A stretch of 64,000 nt of DNA, taken from the NCBI RefSeq assembly GCF_003855395.1, contig NZ_CP034015.1:4598001-4662000 (forward strand), in the 5' to 3' direction. The DNA comes from Shewanella livingstonensis. GTDB lineage: Bacteria; Pseudomonadota; Gammaproteobacteria; Enterobacterales; Shewanellaceae. Below, piece by piece: positions 53,613 through 62,233 of this stretch (position 1 is the first letter of the stretch; each line of letters starts with the position of its first letter). Position numbers and translations under genes: made by a program. The notes under the pieces were generated by a model. It was not told the DNA's origin. It saw only the letters and a list, made by a program, of their open reading frames with translations, and did not search any database.

Positions 53613-54135
53613 ATTTTTTTACAAGAAGTTTAGCTTTAAGCTTTTAGGCTTTAAAACAACATTTGATCTAGCGCAGGATAAATCGTGTTAGAACAAGGCG
53701 CTTTACCACGACGTTTAGTTTTTCATAAACGAGTGGTGAAGCAACGCAGTTATCACCGATTTAGACCAGCTAGATTACATCATCCCGCCCACATATCATT
53801 TATCTGATTGATTATATTAAATTATTAACATGGGAATTTTATTGATACCCCACTTTATACCCCTACCAACTAAACACTTTCGCTGACAAGTTAAAATTTA
53901 ATGAGATAGTGGCCTTATTTAAAATTTCATCACTTTTCAAAACAGAGTAGCAATTTAACACATATGACATAAAACTAATCAATGTAGCTCTTAGGTCAAC
54001 TTTGTCAACAATTGTTAAAAGCATACTAAATTAAACCAAAATTTGTACCTATTCATTGTCTGCTTAGCCACCAAAGCGCCTTGTAAAACTATAAATTTAT
54101 ATCCAACATTAGTTCGACATAATTATTAATCAATT
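53613..54135. other. Intergenic stretch with dispersed repeat
   Basis: About 520 bases without a supported gene. It holds the second copy of the 17-bp TGAAGCAACGCAGTTAT repeat (53737-53753; first at 38395). The rest is AT-rich. Confidence 0.5.
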
Positions 54136-54738
54136 TTAACCAAGGATAGAATTCAAACTATGATCAAGGACTGACTTTAACTCTTCTTCCGATTTACCAG
54201 CCTTTGCTTGAACGGCAATGCCATAACTAATTGACAATAGATACGTAGCAAGTTTTTCAGCTGTTTGACCTTTGGGCATATCCGTCTTCGCAATGCCAGA
54301 CACGAATAAATCCGTCAGTATTTTCTGAGTTTCTGTTCCTGATTTTTCTATATAAACAACCGCATCTTCTGGAAACGCCACACTATCTGATTCATTAAGA
54401 CTCTTTACAAGCAAACATCCACGAGGCGTTTCATCGCTGGTGAATAGCTCAATAAGCCCATAGAAACAAGCTTGTAACCGCTCCTTTAATGTTGCATTTG
54501 ATGGCTCTACTAGATGGCTGTAGTTAACTTCTACATATTGTTTTTGATAATGTGCCAATGCATCTTTGAACAATTGCTCTTTATTGACAAACGTTCCGTA
54601 CAAGCTCGACGTATTAATGCCAAGCTCAGAAGAAAGATTGGCAACAGAAGTACCTGAATATCCATTGGCCCAAAATAACCGCATCGCTTTATCTAAAACG
54701 ACCTCTTTATCAAACGCTCTTTTTCGTCCTGCTTTCAC
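54136..54738 (-). CDS. TetR-family repressor of the dehalogenase cluster
   Basis: 200 residues. N-terminal HTH: FDKEVVLDKAMRLFWANGYSGTSVANLSSELGINTSSLYGTFVNKEQLF; C-terminal ligand domain typical of the TetR_C group that includes AcuR/YxaF-like sensors of small molecules (PRGCLLVKSL). It is divergent from the cluster, and the 152-bp gap contains three operators and face-to-face -35 boxes. It likely represses itself and the cluster until an organohalide or its product binds. Confidence 0.92.
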   Translation of the reverse strand: MKAGRKRAFDKEVVLDKAMRLFWANGYSGTSVANLSSELGINTSSLYGTFVNKEQLFKDALAHYQKQYVEVNYSHLVEPSNATLKERLQACFYGLIELFTSDETPRGCLLVKSLNESDSVAFPEDAVVYIEKSGTETQKILTDLFVSGIAKTDMPKGQTAEKLATYLLSISYGIAVQAKAGKSEEELKSVLDHSLNSILG

Positions 54739-54775
54739 TCTGTGCCCTTAAAAATAATATTAATCAAATCTATTC

Positions 54776-54865
54776 TGAAGCAGTCACTTCAAAATGTCAA
54801 TTCACCCTATTGACATTCTGAAGTGATCGTTACACAATGCGTTCTATTCTGAAGTGAACGCTTCA
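54776..54865. promoter_or_regulatory. Divergent promoters with three TetR operators
   Basis: TGAAG N6 CTTCA palindromes at 54776-54791 and 54850-54865, a degenerate copy (TGAAG N6 TTACA) at 54819-54834. TTGACA (-35) at 54810-54815 with CACAAT at 54833-54838 faces right; TTGACA on the minus strand (54795-54800) with AGAATA at 54771-54776 faces left. Operator 1 sits in the leftward promoter and operator 2 in the rightward one. Confidence 0.8.
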
Positions 54866-54890
54866 TAGAAATAAAATAAGTGAACTAAAA

Positions 54891-55271
54891 ATGTTTAAAA
54901 AATTCGTACAAATTATGGCGCTATGCAACTTTCCAGTCGCACTAGGCATGATTATTTCAGTATTGATAGCACCTCAAGCAGACACGTTAATTATCACGGT
55001 GGTATTGGGCGTCTCTTTTATGCTTATGGGAGCAGCGTTACTTTGGGCTACTTCAGACATTAAAACCCGTGCACCTCTTATTGTTTGGAATGGATTAGTC
55101 AGAATGGTCGGCTTTATCACTGTTACTTATGCCGCTTCATTAGGCTTGGCACCAAAGATCTTTGTCTATATTTCTGTCATGGATCTAGTTGCTGCGCTTG
55201 TTTTTGTCATTGGCAGTATGCGCGTATCGGGACTATCTTTTAAATCGCTATTTTTAGGCAAAACTCAGTAA
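54891..55271 (+). CDS. Small four-helix membrane protein
   Basis: 126 residues, four predicted helices: IMALCNFPVALGMIISVLIA, LIITVVLGVSFMLMGAALLWA, APLIVWNGLVRMVGFITVTYAASLGLA and VYISVMDLVAALVFVIG. It resembles small DoxX/DUF-like proteins often seen next to TetR-controlled oxidoreductases. First gene of the cluster, 68 bases before the HLD-I dehalogenase. Role unknown. Confidence 0.7.
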   Translation: MFKKFVQIMALCNFPVALGMIISVLIAPQADTLIITVVLGVSFMLMGAALLWATSDIKTRAPLIVWNGLVRMVGFITVTYAASLGLAPKIFVYISVMDLVAALVFVIGSMRVSGLSFKSLFLGKTQ

Positions 55272-55338
55272 CTTATAAATTAATAATTTTAGCATTGATA
55301 ACATTAACTTAAATAAACTACTTTTCAGGAGAAATATT

Positions 55339-56250
55339 ATGACGATTAAAGCATTAAGAACACCAGAAGAAAGATTCTCTGTATTACCGGCCTTTCCTTA
55401 CCAACCTAACTACATTGATGATTTAGCTGGTTTTGAGTCTTTACGCATGGCCTACATCGACGAGGGTGATTCCTCATCTGAAAACACTTTTTTATGTTTA
55501 CACGGTGAGCCTTCTTGGAGCTACTTATACCGAAAAATGATCCCTATATTTACGGGCGCAGGTCATCGTGTTGTTGCGCCAGATCTGTTTGGCTTTGGTC
55601 GCTCAGATAAACCCGTTGATGAATCAGTTTATACCTTTGATTTTCACCGTGATAGTTTAATGCGATTAATTGAACGCCTTGATCTGAAAAATATTACGCT
55701 GGTCTGTCAAGACTGGGGCGGAATTCTAGGGTTAACAATCCCAATGGATATGCAAGATCGATTCAAAAATTTGATTGTTATGAACACGGCAATATCGGTG
55801 GGTGAAACCGCCCCTGAAGGGTTTTATCAGTGGCGAGATTTCTGCGCAAATGCCCCTGAAATACCTGTCGGTGGTTTATTTGCCTGTGACGCAGGGTCAG
55901 CAGTGTCTGTGATGGATGTTATAGCTTACGATGCGCCATTTCCAGACAACAGCTATAAAGCAGGCGTAAGACGCTTTCCCGCCATGGTGCCTGTCGAGCC
56001 AACGATGGATGGCGTTGAACTTGGAAAACGCGCAAGAGAGTTTTGGTCAAAAGACTGGAACGGTCAAAGTTTCATGGCGATTGGCATGAAAGATACAGCT
56101 TTAGGCGAAGGCCCGATGGAGTACTTAAGAAGCTTTATTAAAGGCTGCCCTGAGCCCTTAAAAATTGCAGAAGCAGGACATTTTGTTCAAGAATACGGTG
56201 TTGAAATTGCTGAAAAAGCGCTTGTTCACTTAGAAATGAATAATAAATAG
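55339..56250 (+). CDS. Haloalkane dehalogenase, subfamily HLD-I
   Basis: 303 residues. HLD-I signatures: HGEPSWSYLYRKMIPIF, PDLFGFGRSDKPVDE. Nucleophile D125 with halide-binding W126 (CQDWGG), second Trp W165 (GFYQW), catalytic D252 (GMKD) and H281 (EAGHFVQE). All expected residues are present, so hydrolysis of a carbon-halogen bond to an alcohol and halide is likely. No signal peptide. SD AGGAG precedes the start; 10 bases separate it from the following SDR. Confidence 0.93.
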   Translation: MTIKALRTPEERFSVLPAFPYQPNYIDDLAGFESLRMAYIDEGDSSSENTFLCLHGEPSWSYLYRKMIPIFTGAGHRVVAPDLFGFGRSDKPVDESVYTFDFHRDSLMRLIERLDLKNITLVCQDWGGILGLTIPMDMQDRFKNLIVMNTAISVGETAPEGFYQWRDFCANAPEIPVGGLFACDAGSAVSVMDVIAYDAPFPDNSYKAGVRRFPAMVPVEPTMDGVELGKRAREFWSKDWNGQSFMAIGMKDTALGEGPMEYLRSFIKGCPEPLKIAEAGHFVQEYGVEIAEKALVHLEMNNK

Positions 56251-56260
56251 GCTATATCCA

Positions 56261-57001
56261 ATGAATACAAATATTGAAAATAAAGTGATTGTTATAACGG
56301 GTGCAAGCAGTGGTTTAGGTGAAGCAACTGCGCGTTTTCTGGCTCAAAAAGGTGCTAAAGTCGTATTGGGTGCGCGTCGTAGTGAAAAACTAGCAGCTAT
56401 CGTAAATGATATTCGTGCTCAGGGTGGCGAAGCTGAATATGTCACGATGGATGTCACCAAATCCGATCAGGTTAAAATGCTTGTCGACAAGGCGATTGAG
56501 ACCTTTGGACGCTTAGATGTCATGGTCAATAATGCCGGCTTGATGTCGATTGCCCCAATGGCTGAGGTTAAGGTTGATGAATGGGATCGCATGGTCGACA
56601 TTAATATCAAAGGGGTACTTTACGGTATCGCCGCTGCACTTCCCGTGTTTACCAAACAAAATAGTGGTCACTTTATTAATCTCGCTTCCGTTGCTGCACA
56701 TAAAGTTTCACCGGGTTCGGCTGTCTATAGCGGTACAAAATTTGCGGTTAAAGCGATAACGGAAGGATTGAGAGCGGAAGTGGGTGGCAATATACGTACA
56801 ACGCTATTATCACCCGGCTTAATTGATTCTGAATTAAAATTCGGTAGTTCGGATGAAGCCACCTCTCAATTTGTTCAAGATATTTATAAAGTCGCTATTC
56901 CAGCGTTATCTATTGCTAAAGCAGTCGCCTATGCGATTGAACAACCAGATGATGTCGATATTAACGAAATTATTATCAGACCAACAATTCAAGACTTCTA
57001 A
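56261..57001 (+). CDS. Short-chain dehydrogenase/reductase
   Basis: 246 residues. TGASSGLGEATARFLAQ, GARRSEKL (Arg supports NADP preference), NNAGLMSIAPM, catalytic Ser in NLASVAAHK and YSGTKFAVK. This matches the NADP-dependent SDR group often labelled YdfG/oxidoreductase. It would oxidise the alcohol from dehalogenation or reduce an aldehyde/ketone. Same strand as the HLD-I gene. Confidence 0.92.
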   Translation: MNTNIENKVIVITGASSGLGEATARFLAQKGAKVVLGARRSEKLAAIVNDIRAQGGEAEYVTMDVTKSDQVKMLVDKAIETFGRLDVMVNNAGLMSIAPMAEVKVDEWDRMVDINIKGVLYGIAAALPVFTKQNSGHFINLASVAAHKVSPGSAVYSGTKFAVKAITEGLRAEVGGNIRTTLLSPGLIDSELKFGSSDEATSQFVQDIYKVAIPALSIAKAVAYAIEQPDDVDINEIIIRPTIQDF

Positions 57002-57079
57002 TCTAATGTGAGTTGATCCTGCCTTTTTATATATCGTTTGGCAGGTCAATTTAAAAAAATTGCTTTAAAGGTATAAAAA

Positions 57080-57724
57080 ATGAAAAAAATACTCGTTATT
57101 GGCGCTAATGGCCAGATTGGTAAAATAGTAGTTGAGTTGCTTCACAATCAGGATCGCCCAGTTGTCGCAATGGTTCGTAGCAAACAACAAGCTGAGACGT
57201 TAGAAAATATGGGTGTAGAGGTTGTTGTTGGCGATCTTGAAACTGATTTTGAACACGCTTTTAAGGACTGCGATAAAGTAGTATTTAGTGCTGGTTCTGG
57301 CGGTAATACAGGCTACGATAAAACACTTTTAATAGATTTATGGGCAGCAAAAAAAGCAGTTGATTATTCTTTAAAGGTAGGCATACAACATTTTGTAATG
57401 GTAAGTGGTTTAGGCGCACAAGACCCTGACGAATTTGAATCAGAAATAAAACCCTATTTGGTGGCAAAGTATTTTGCCGATCAGTACCTATTATCCAGTG
57501 GCCTAAATTACACCATTCTTAGACCGGGACTCCTTACTAATGATAAAGGTCAGGGATTGATAACAACCACGCGTTCAACTTCTACAAATGATTTATTCAT
57601 TAGCAGAGAAGATGTCGCTAAATCAATTGAGTATTGCATTAATTACGGCGGTGCCAGTAACCAGATAGTTGAACTTTATCATGGTAATGAAGTGATTAGC
57701 ACTGCATTAACCGCAAGCAATTAA
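57080..57724 (+). CDS. Atypical SDR, NAD(P)-binding (YwnB/NmrA-like)
   Basis: 214 residues. N-terminal GANGQIGKIVVELL, then MVRSKQQAETL and VGDLETD, with YFADQYLLSSGLNYTILRPGLLTND late on. This is the SDR_a5-like/NAD(P)H-binding family with no YxxxK in the classical place. It may be a redox sensor or a reductase. SD AAAGG precedes the start. Within the cluster the function is open. Confidence 0.88.
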   Translation: MKKILVIGANGQIGKIVVELLHNQDRPVVAMVRSKQQAETLENMGVEVVVGDLETDFEHAFKDCDKVVFSAGSGGNTGYDKTLLIDLWAAKKAVDYSLKVGIQHFVMVSGLGAQDPDEFESEIKPYLVAKYFADQYLLSSGLNYTILRPGLLTNDKGQGLITTTRSTSTNDLFISREDVAKSIEYCINYGGASNQIVELYHGNEVISTALTASN

Positions 57725-57742
57725 TTTATAAGGAACAAAATA

Positions 57743-58756
57743 ATGTTAAAAAAATTCACCAAACTTGCCATAGTCGCAACGATTGCTCAATTTACTACAA
57801 CGGCATCATTTGCCGAAACTCAAGCGCCTAACGCTTACGAAGAATACAAAATTCCTCCGCTTGAGATTTCAGTGGAAAATAAATATGACTATAATTATCT
57901 GGATGTTTTTGGTTCAAAAATGGCATATATCGATGAGGGAAAAGGTGATCCGATTCTTTTCATTCATGGTACCCCGATGTCTTCTTATCTGTGGCGTAAT
58001 ATTATGCCACACGTTGAAAATCAAGGACGCATAATCGCGCCGGATTTAATCGGTATGGGTAAATCAGACAAGCCAGATCTCAAATATACTTTTGATGATC
58101 AGTACAAATACCTCGATGCTTTTATAAAAAAAATGAACTTAAAGAATATTACGCTTGTTGTCCATGACTGGGGCTCTGGTTTAGGTCTTCATTATGCACA
58201 CCTAAATCCAGATAATATTAAAGGTATTGTTACTATGGATGCAGTGCTTGCCCCCATGTTGCCGGCGAAAAGCTATGATTCTATGTCAAAAGTAATGGGA
58301 GACTACTTCCGTATGATCCAAACGACAGAAGAAGGTAAGAAATTTCTGTTAGATGACAACATGGTTGTAGAATATGAAATCCCAGCAATGATTGATAGAC
58401 CGCTTAAAAAAGAAATTCACGATGTTTATCGTGAACCCTACAAGACGATTGAATCACGTACCGCTGTAATGCAATGGCCACTAGAAGTACCTGTTGGTGG
58501 TAAACCAGCAGCAACGGCTAAATATATCTCTGAGTACAATGCTTGGTTAGAGAAGACGGATACTCCTTGGCTATTCCTCTACGCAACCCCTGGCATAATG
58601 AGTACGCCTGCAGCCGCTGACTACTGGACAGAGCATGCTCAGAATATTGAAACCGTTTACATTGGTAATGGCTTGCACTTTGTTCAGGAAGACCATCCAT
58701 ATGCAATTGGTCGAGCAATTTCAGATTGGTACCGTCGTTTGCAAGCTAAGAAGTAA
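57743..58756 (+). CDS. Exported dehalogenase-like alpha/beta hydrolase with altered active site
   Basis: 337 residues with a Sec signal peptide (ATIAQFTTTASFAETQ). The core is HLD-II-like: SSYLWRNIMPH, PDLIGMGKSDKPD and nucleophile D142 with W143 (VVHDWGS). But the halide-binding Asn of HGNP is Thr77 (HGTP), and the catalytic Glu after the sixth strand is Asp166 (TMDAV). The His is in GLHFVQED. It could be an epoxide hydrolase or other esterase, or a divergent dehalogenase in the periplasm. SD AAGGAAC. Starts 18 bases after the preceding gene. Confidence 0.82.
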   Translation: MLKKFTKLAIVATIAQFTTTASFAETQAPNAYEEYKIPPLEISVENKYDYNYLDVFGSKMAYIDEGKGDPILFIHGTPMSSYLWRNIMPHVENQGRIIAPDLIGMGKSDKPDLKYTFDDQYKYLDAFIKKMNLKNITLVVHDWGSGLGLHYAHLNPDNIKGIVTMDAVLAPMLPAKSYDSMSKVMGDYFRMIQTTEEGKKFLLDDNMVVEYEIPAMIDRPLKKEIHDVYREPYKTIESRTAVMQWPLEVPVGGKPAATAKYISEYNAWLEKTDTPWLFLYATPGIMSTPAAADYWTEHAQNIETVYIGNGLHFVQEDHPYAIGRAISDWYRRLQAKK

Positions 58757-58883
58757 CTAAAAAATAATATCAAAATAAGTTATTAAATTTGTAACTACTC
58801 AGCCCCCATTAAAACTGAGCGCTTTTACCAAAATAATGAGTAGTTACTTAAATTTTATGTCGATATTCAACAAGGTGAAACCC

Positions 58884-59327
58884 ATGATGAACGCATTAGA
58901 ACAAAGAATTCAAAAATTAGAAGATTTAGAAGCGATAAGAACACTCCAAGCTACCTATGGTCATTATGTAGATAAAGGTTGGAATGGGAAAGACATGGAT
59001 ATTGAAAAGCTTACTGACATATTTACCGAAGATGCTTTATGGGAAGCGCCAGCAGCTGGAGTATTAGCTAATGGGCACAAAGAAATAATTGAATCCTTTA
59101 AATCTTTTGATGAAAAAAATAAATTCTTTATTCATAGTTTTACTAACCCCATTATTGAAATTAATGAAGATAAAGCGACAGCAAAATGGATTCTTTTTTC
59201 TCCAGCTATTGATGGTGAAAAAGTAATTTGTATGCTTGCCAGTTATGACAATGATTATGTTAGAACGACAAATGGTTGGCGTATTAAAAGTTTAAGACTC
59301 AACATGGCTAATGTACTTGGCGCTTAA
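58884..59327 (+). CDS. SnoaL-like/NTF2-fold protein
   Basis: 147 residues. N-terminal helix LEQRIQKLEDLEAIRTLQATYGHYVDKGWNGKDMDIEKLTDIFTEDALWE, then the cone-shaped NTF2 strands. SnoaL-like domains are hydratases, isomerases or dehydratases of small molecules; catalytic residues cannot be fixed. AAGGTG stands 7 bases before MMNALEQ; an in-frame start 16 codons earlier is less likely. In the cluster it could act on an alcohol or a ketone intermediate. Confidence 0.8.
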   Translation: MMNALEQRIQKLEDLEAIRTLQATYGHYVDKGWNGKDMDIEKLTDIFTEDALWEAPAAGVLANGHKEIIESFKSFDEKNKFFIHSFTNPIIEINEDKATAKWILFSPAIDGEKVICMLASYDNDYVRTTNGWRIKSLRLNMANVLGA

Positions 59328-59452
59328 TAATAGTCATTCAAGCATTGACCTTGGGCTAATCGAATTAGAAGGTCGTTTAAACTCCTCCCAGGTAAATGTG
59401 TTGAATTCGTTTTTTCACTCAGAAGAATTATGAAACAAATTAAGGAATAATC

Positions 59453-60427
59453 ATGACTCAAAATAAAACTATCCATCTTAATAAAGTACTTGAAGAACAT
59501 TCTCAAGATATGACCAGTAAAGTGGTTGCCATTACCGGTACTACAAGTGGTACGGGATTTGTATTCGCAAGAGAAGTGGCTAAAAAAGGGGCTACAGTCC
59601 TATTGCTCAATCGTACAAGTGCAAGGTCAGAAAATGCCTATAAGCAGTTAACCGAAGCAGTTCCAAGCGGAAAATTTGAAGCAATAACGTGCGATTTGCA
59701 AGATTTTGAAAGTGTAAAACAAGCAGCTGAACAAATTAAATCGGAATATAGTGTTCTTGATGTTTTAGTCAATAATGCCGGCATTATGGCTGTGAAAGAT
59801 GAAGCGACTAAAGATGGCTATGATGTTCAAATGCAAACAAATGCCATATCACACTTTCTTTTAACCAAAGAATTGTATCCTTTACTTAAAAACAGTAGTG
59901 AAGCTAGAGTCATAAACCAAACGTCGTTAGCTAGATTAGGTGGACCTTTAGAACCTGCCTATTTTGAGAAAAATGGAGGTAATTTAGGAGGTAATGGCAC
60001 ACCTGAAGAAACGGCGAATTTCCAAGGCGCTAGATGGGAACGTTATCACCAAACTAAATTGGCAAATGCCACTTTTACCTATGGTTTAAAAAAGAAACTT
60101 TTAGAGGCTAACGTTAAAAATATTATTTCATTATTGGCGCATCCTGGCGTAGCCATAACCAACCTTCAAGCAACTTCAGCTGAAACAGGTGGAATGGATG
60201 TTAACGGAGGCGTTATGAGCCAAGCACAGTCTGCTGAAGATGGCGCCGCTGGAATTATTAGAGCTGCTATGGATAAAGAGGCAAAATCTGGTGATTTTTA
60301 TGGACCAACTGAAGGGATAAGTGGTTTTCCAAATTTGCTAGAGCCAGAAGAACTACTTTTTGACGAATCTAATGTCGCTATCAATTGGAATGGGTGTGAA
60401 AAAGCTGTTGGTGAATTTAAAATATAA
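59453..60427 (+). CDS. Short-chain dehydrogenase/reductase, longer type
   Basis: 324 residues. TGTTSGTGFVFAREVAKKG cofactor motif, NRTSARS (Arg), NNAGIMAV, catalytic Ser in NQTSLAR and YHQTKLANATFTYGL. The layout resembles retinol-dehydrogenase/light-dependent protochlorophyllide reductase-like SDRs. Insertion in the middle (GGNLGGNGTPEETANFQGARWE) is typical of that group. Composition is AT-rich. SD AAGGAATA. Confidence 0.88.
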   Translation: MTQNKTIHLNKVLEEHSQDMTSKVVAITGTTSGTGFVFAREVAKKGATVLLLNRTSARSENAYKQLTEAVPSGKFEAITCDLQDFESVKQAAEQIKSEYSVLDVLVNNAGIMAVKDEATKDGYDVQMQTNAISHFLLTKELYPLLKNSSEARVINQTSLARLGGPLEPAYFEKNGGNLGGNGTPEETANFQGARWERYHQTKLANATFTYGLKKKLLEANVKNIISLLAHPGVAITNLQATSAETGGMDVNGGVMSQAQSAEDGAAGIIRAAMDKEAKSGDFYGPTEGISGFPNLLEPEELLFDESNVAINWNGCEKAVGEFKI

Positions 60428-60479
60428 AATCACAAACGGTTGGTAATTTCTTTAAATCTGCATTAGAGTTTTAAATAAT

Positions 60480-61178
60480 ATGCAAAACTACCTTCAAGAA
60501 ATAGAAACAATCACCTCTAAAGCAGGTGAAACCGTTCCTTTACAAAGAAAAGCTTTTGAAAGAGGTTTTTCTTTTAAGCACATGTCTTTTTATGAACAAC
60601 TAGCGATATGGAGTTATATCTGGACGAACACCAAAGTTTATAGAGCAGAAATGTTTTGTTTGTATTTCTTGGAGGAGCATATTAAAAACAAAGATGAAAT
60701 GCTGGCCGCTTGGCCAACGATTAAATTATGGCAAGACAAAATTAATCGATGGGAAACAAGCGATAGTATTTCAAAAATATATGCTCAATTAGTAGAATAT
60801 CATGCAGAACTAATTTTGCCAACATATAAAAAATGGAATACGTCTGAAAACCCATGGCATAGAAGACAAAGCATAGTGGGTTTACTTTATTACAGCGCTC
60901 ATAGAAAACACTATTTACCTTTTCAGGTACTTATAGATTTGGTAACACCTTTAATTTCTGACCACGCTTATTATGTTGAAAAAGGAGTGGGTTGGACACT
61001 TAGAGAAATAGGAAATATATACCCTAAAGAGCAGGAAGAATTTCTATTTAAAAACGCAACTAAAATTTGTGCTTACGGATATAGCGCGGGTACAGAAAAG
61101 TGGGATAAAACAAAACGAGAAAAACTGAAGCAAATTAGAAAAGCAGCAAGAGTTTTAAATCGCAAAAATTCAATTTAA
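60480..61178 (+). CDS. AlkD-family DNA alkylation-repair glycosylase
   Basis: 232 residues, HEAT-like helical repeats. The AlkD catalytic residues can be placed: W91 and D95 (NRWETSDS) and W172 (GVGWTLREIG). NPWHRRQSIVGLLYY is another family stretch. AlkD removes positively charged N3- and N7-alkyl bases without base flipping. It stands inside the dehalogenase cluster, 20 bases before the HLD-II gene, so they are co-expressed. Composition AT-rich, suggesting transfer. Confidence 0.9.
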   Translation: MQNYLQEIETITSKAGETVPLQRKAFERGFSFKHMSFYEQLAIWSYIWTNTKVYRAEMFCLYFLEEHIKNKDEMLAAWPTIKLWQDKINRWETSDSISKIYAQLVEYHAELILPTYKKWNTSENPWHRRQSIVGLLYYSAHRKHYLPFQVLIDLVTPLISDHAYYVEKGVGWTLREIGNIYPKEQEEFLFKNATKICAYGYSAGTEKWDKTKREKLKQIRKAARVLNRKNSI

Positions 61179-61198
61179 ACATTTAAAAAGGAATAAAT

Positions 61199-62098
61199 AT
61201 GTCAAACAACAAACCAATATCAGCAGCATTTCCTTTTGAATCTAAATTTCAAGCAGTATTAGATTCTAAAATGCATTATGTAGATGAAGGAGACAAAAAT
61301 TCTAAAGATACTTTTTTACTCATACACGGAAACCCTACATCAAGTTATTTATGGCGGAACATTATTCCTCATGTAAGTGCCTTAGGTCGTGTGGTTGTTC
61401 CTGATCTTATTGGAATGGGTAAGTCTGACAAGCCCGATATAGATTATACATTTGAAGACCATATTACCTATTTAGATGCGTTTATTGAAAAGTTAGCCTT
61501 AAAAAATATCATTATAGTCATTCAAGATTGGGGTTCTGCTTTAGGTTTTAACTATGCCAATCAGCATAGAGAAAATATAAAAGGGATTGTTTTTTTTGAA
61601 GCTATGTCTCAAGTTTCTTATTGGAAAAATACGACCAAAGAGACAGAAACATTATTTAGAAAATTTCGTGACCCTGCAGAAGGGCATGAAATGATTGTTA
61701 AAAACAACTTCTTTATTGAGGCTATGCTACCCATGATGGCGGGCAGAGAATTAACTCAAGAAGAAATGGACCATTACCGAGCGCCTTATTTGGAAGAAAA
61801 GAGCCGTAAACCACTGCTTATGTGGCCTGGTCAAATTTCGTTTGATGGCGTCCCAAAATTTACCACTGACATTGTTAATTCATATAATGAATACCACAAA
61901 AATTCAGATGTGCCTAAGTTGTTATTTTATGCAGAGCCAGGACTAATCATTAATCGAGAATTAGGTGAGCATATCGCTGAAACGTGGAAAAATATTACTG
62001 CAGTAGATTTAGGTGAAGGAAAGCATTATCTACAAGAGTCGCATCCACATGAAATTGGTGAAGGTATTGTCGATTGGTATAAAAAAGTTATTAAATAA
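61199..62098 (+). CDS. Haloalkane dehalogenase, subfamily HLD-II
   Basis: 299 residues. HGNPTSSYLWRNI with N45, nucleophile D110 and W111 (IQDWGSALG), catalytic E134 (FFEAM) and H276 (GKHYLQESHP): the full HLD-II set D-H-E plus N-W, equal in order to LinB/DhaA. It hydrolyses haloalkanes to alcohols. No signal peptide. AAAGG precedes the start. AT-rich codon use like the AlkD gene. Last gene of the cluster. Confidence 0.94.
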   Translation: MSNNKPISAAFPFESKFQAVLDSKMHYVDEGDKNSKDTFLLIHGNPTSSYLWRNIIPHVSALGRVVVPDLIGMGKSDKPDIDYTFEDHITYLDAFIEKLALKNIIIVIQDWGSALGFNYANQHRENIKGIVFFEAMSQVSYWKNTTKETETLFRKFRDPAEGHEMIVKNNFFIEAMLPMMAGRELTQEEMDHYRAPYLEEKSRKPLLMWPGQISFDGVPKFTTDIVNSYNEYHKNSDVPKLLFYAEPGLIINRELGEHIAETWKNITAVDLGEGKHYLQESHPHEIGEGIVDWYKKVIK

Positions 62099-62180
62099 AC
62101 ACTAATTATAGGGCTAGTGGTCAAATAGAAAAATGCTTAAGCGTTATATTGGGTAGACTACGGAACCATGAGCAGATTTA

Positions 62181-62215
62181 TTTGACCGCTATAATTTGAC
62201 CGCTATAATTTGACC
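62181..62215 (+). promoter_or_regulatory. Promoter formed by a 14-bp tandem duplication
   Basis: TTTGACCGCTATAA is repeated 2.5 times. The first TTGACC (62182-62187) and the second TATAAT (62204-62209) are 16 bp apart, a near-perfect sigma-70 promoter. Transcription would start about 62216, just before the DUF4336 gene. Confidence 0.65.
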
Positions 62216-62233
62216 ACGACAAAGGAAGTACCG

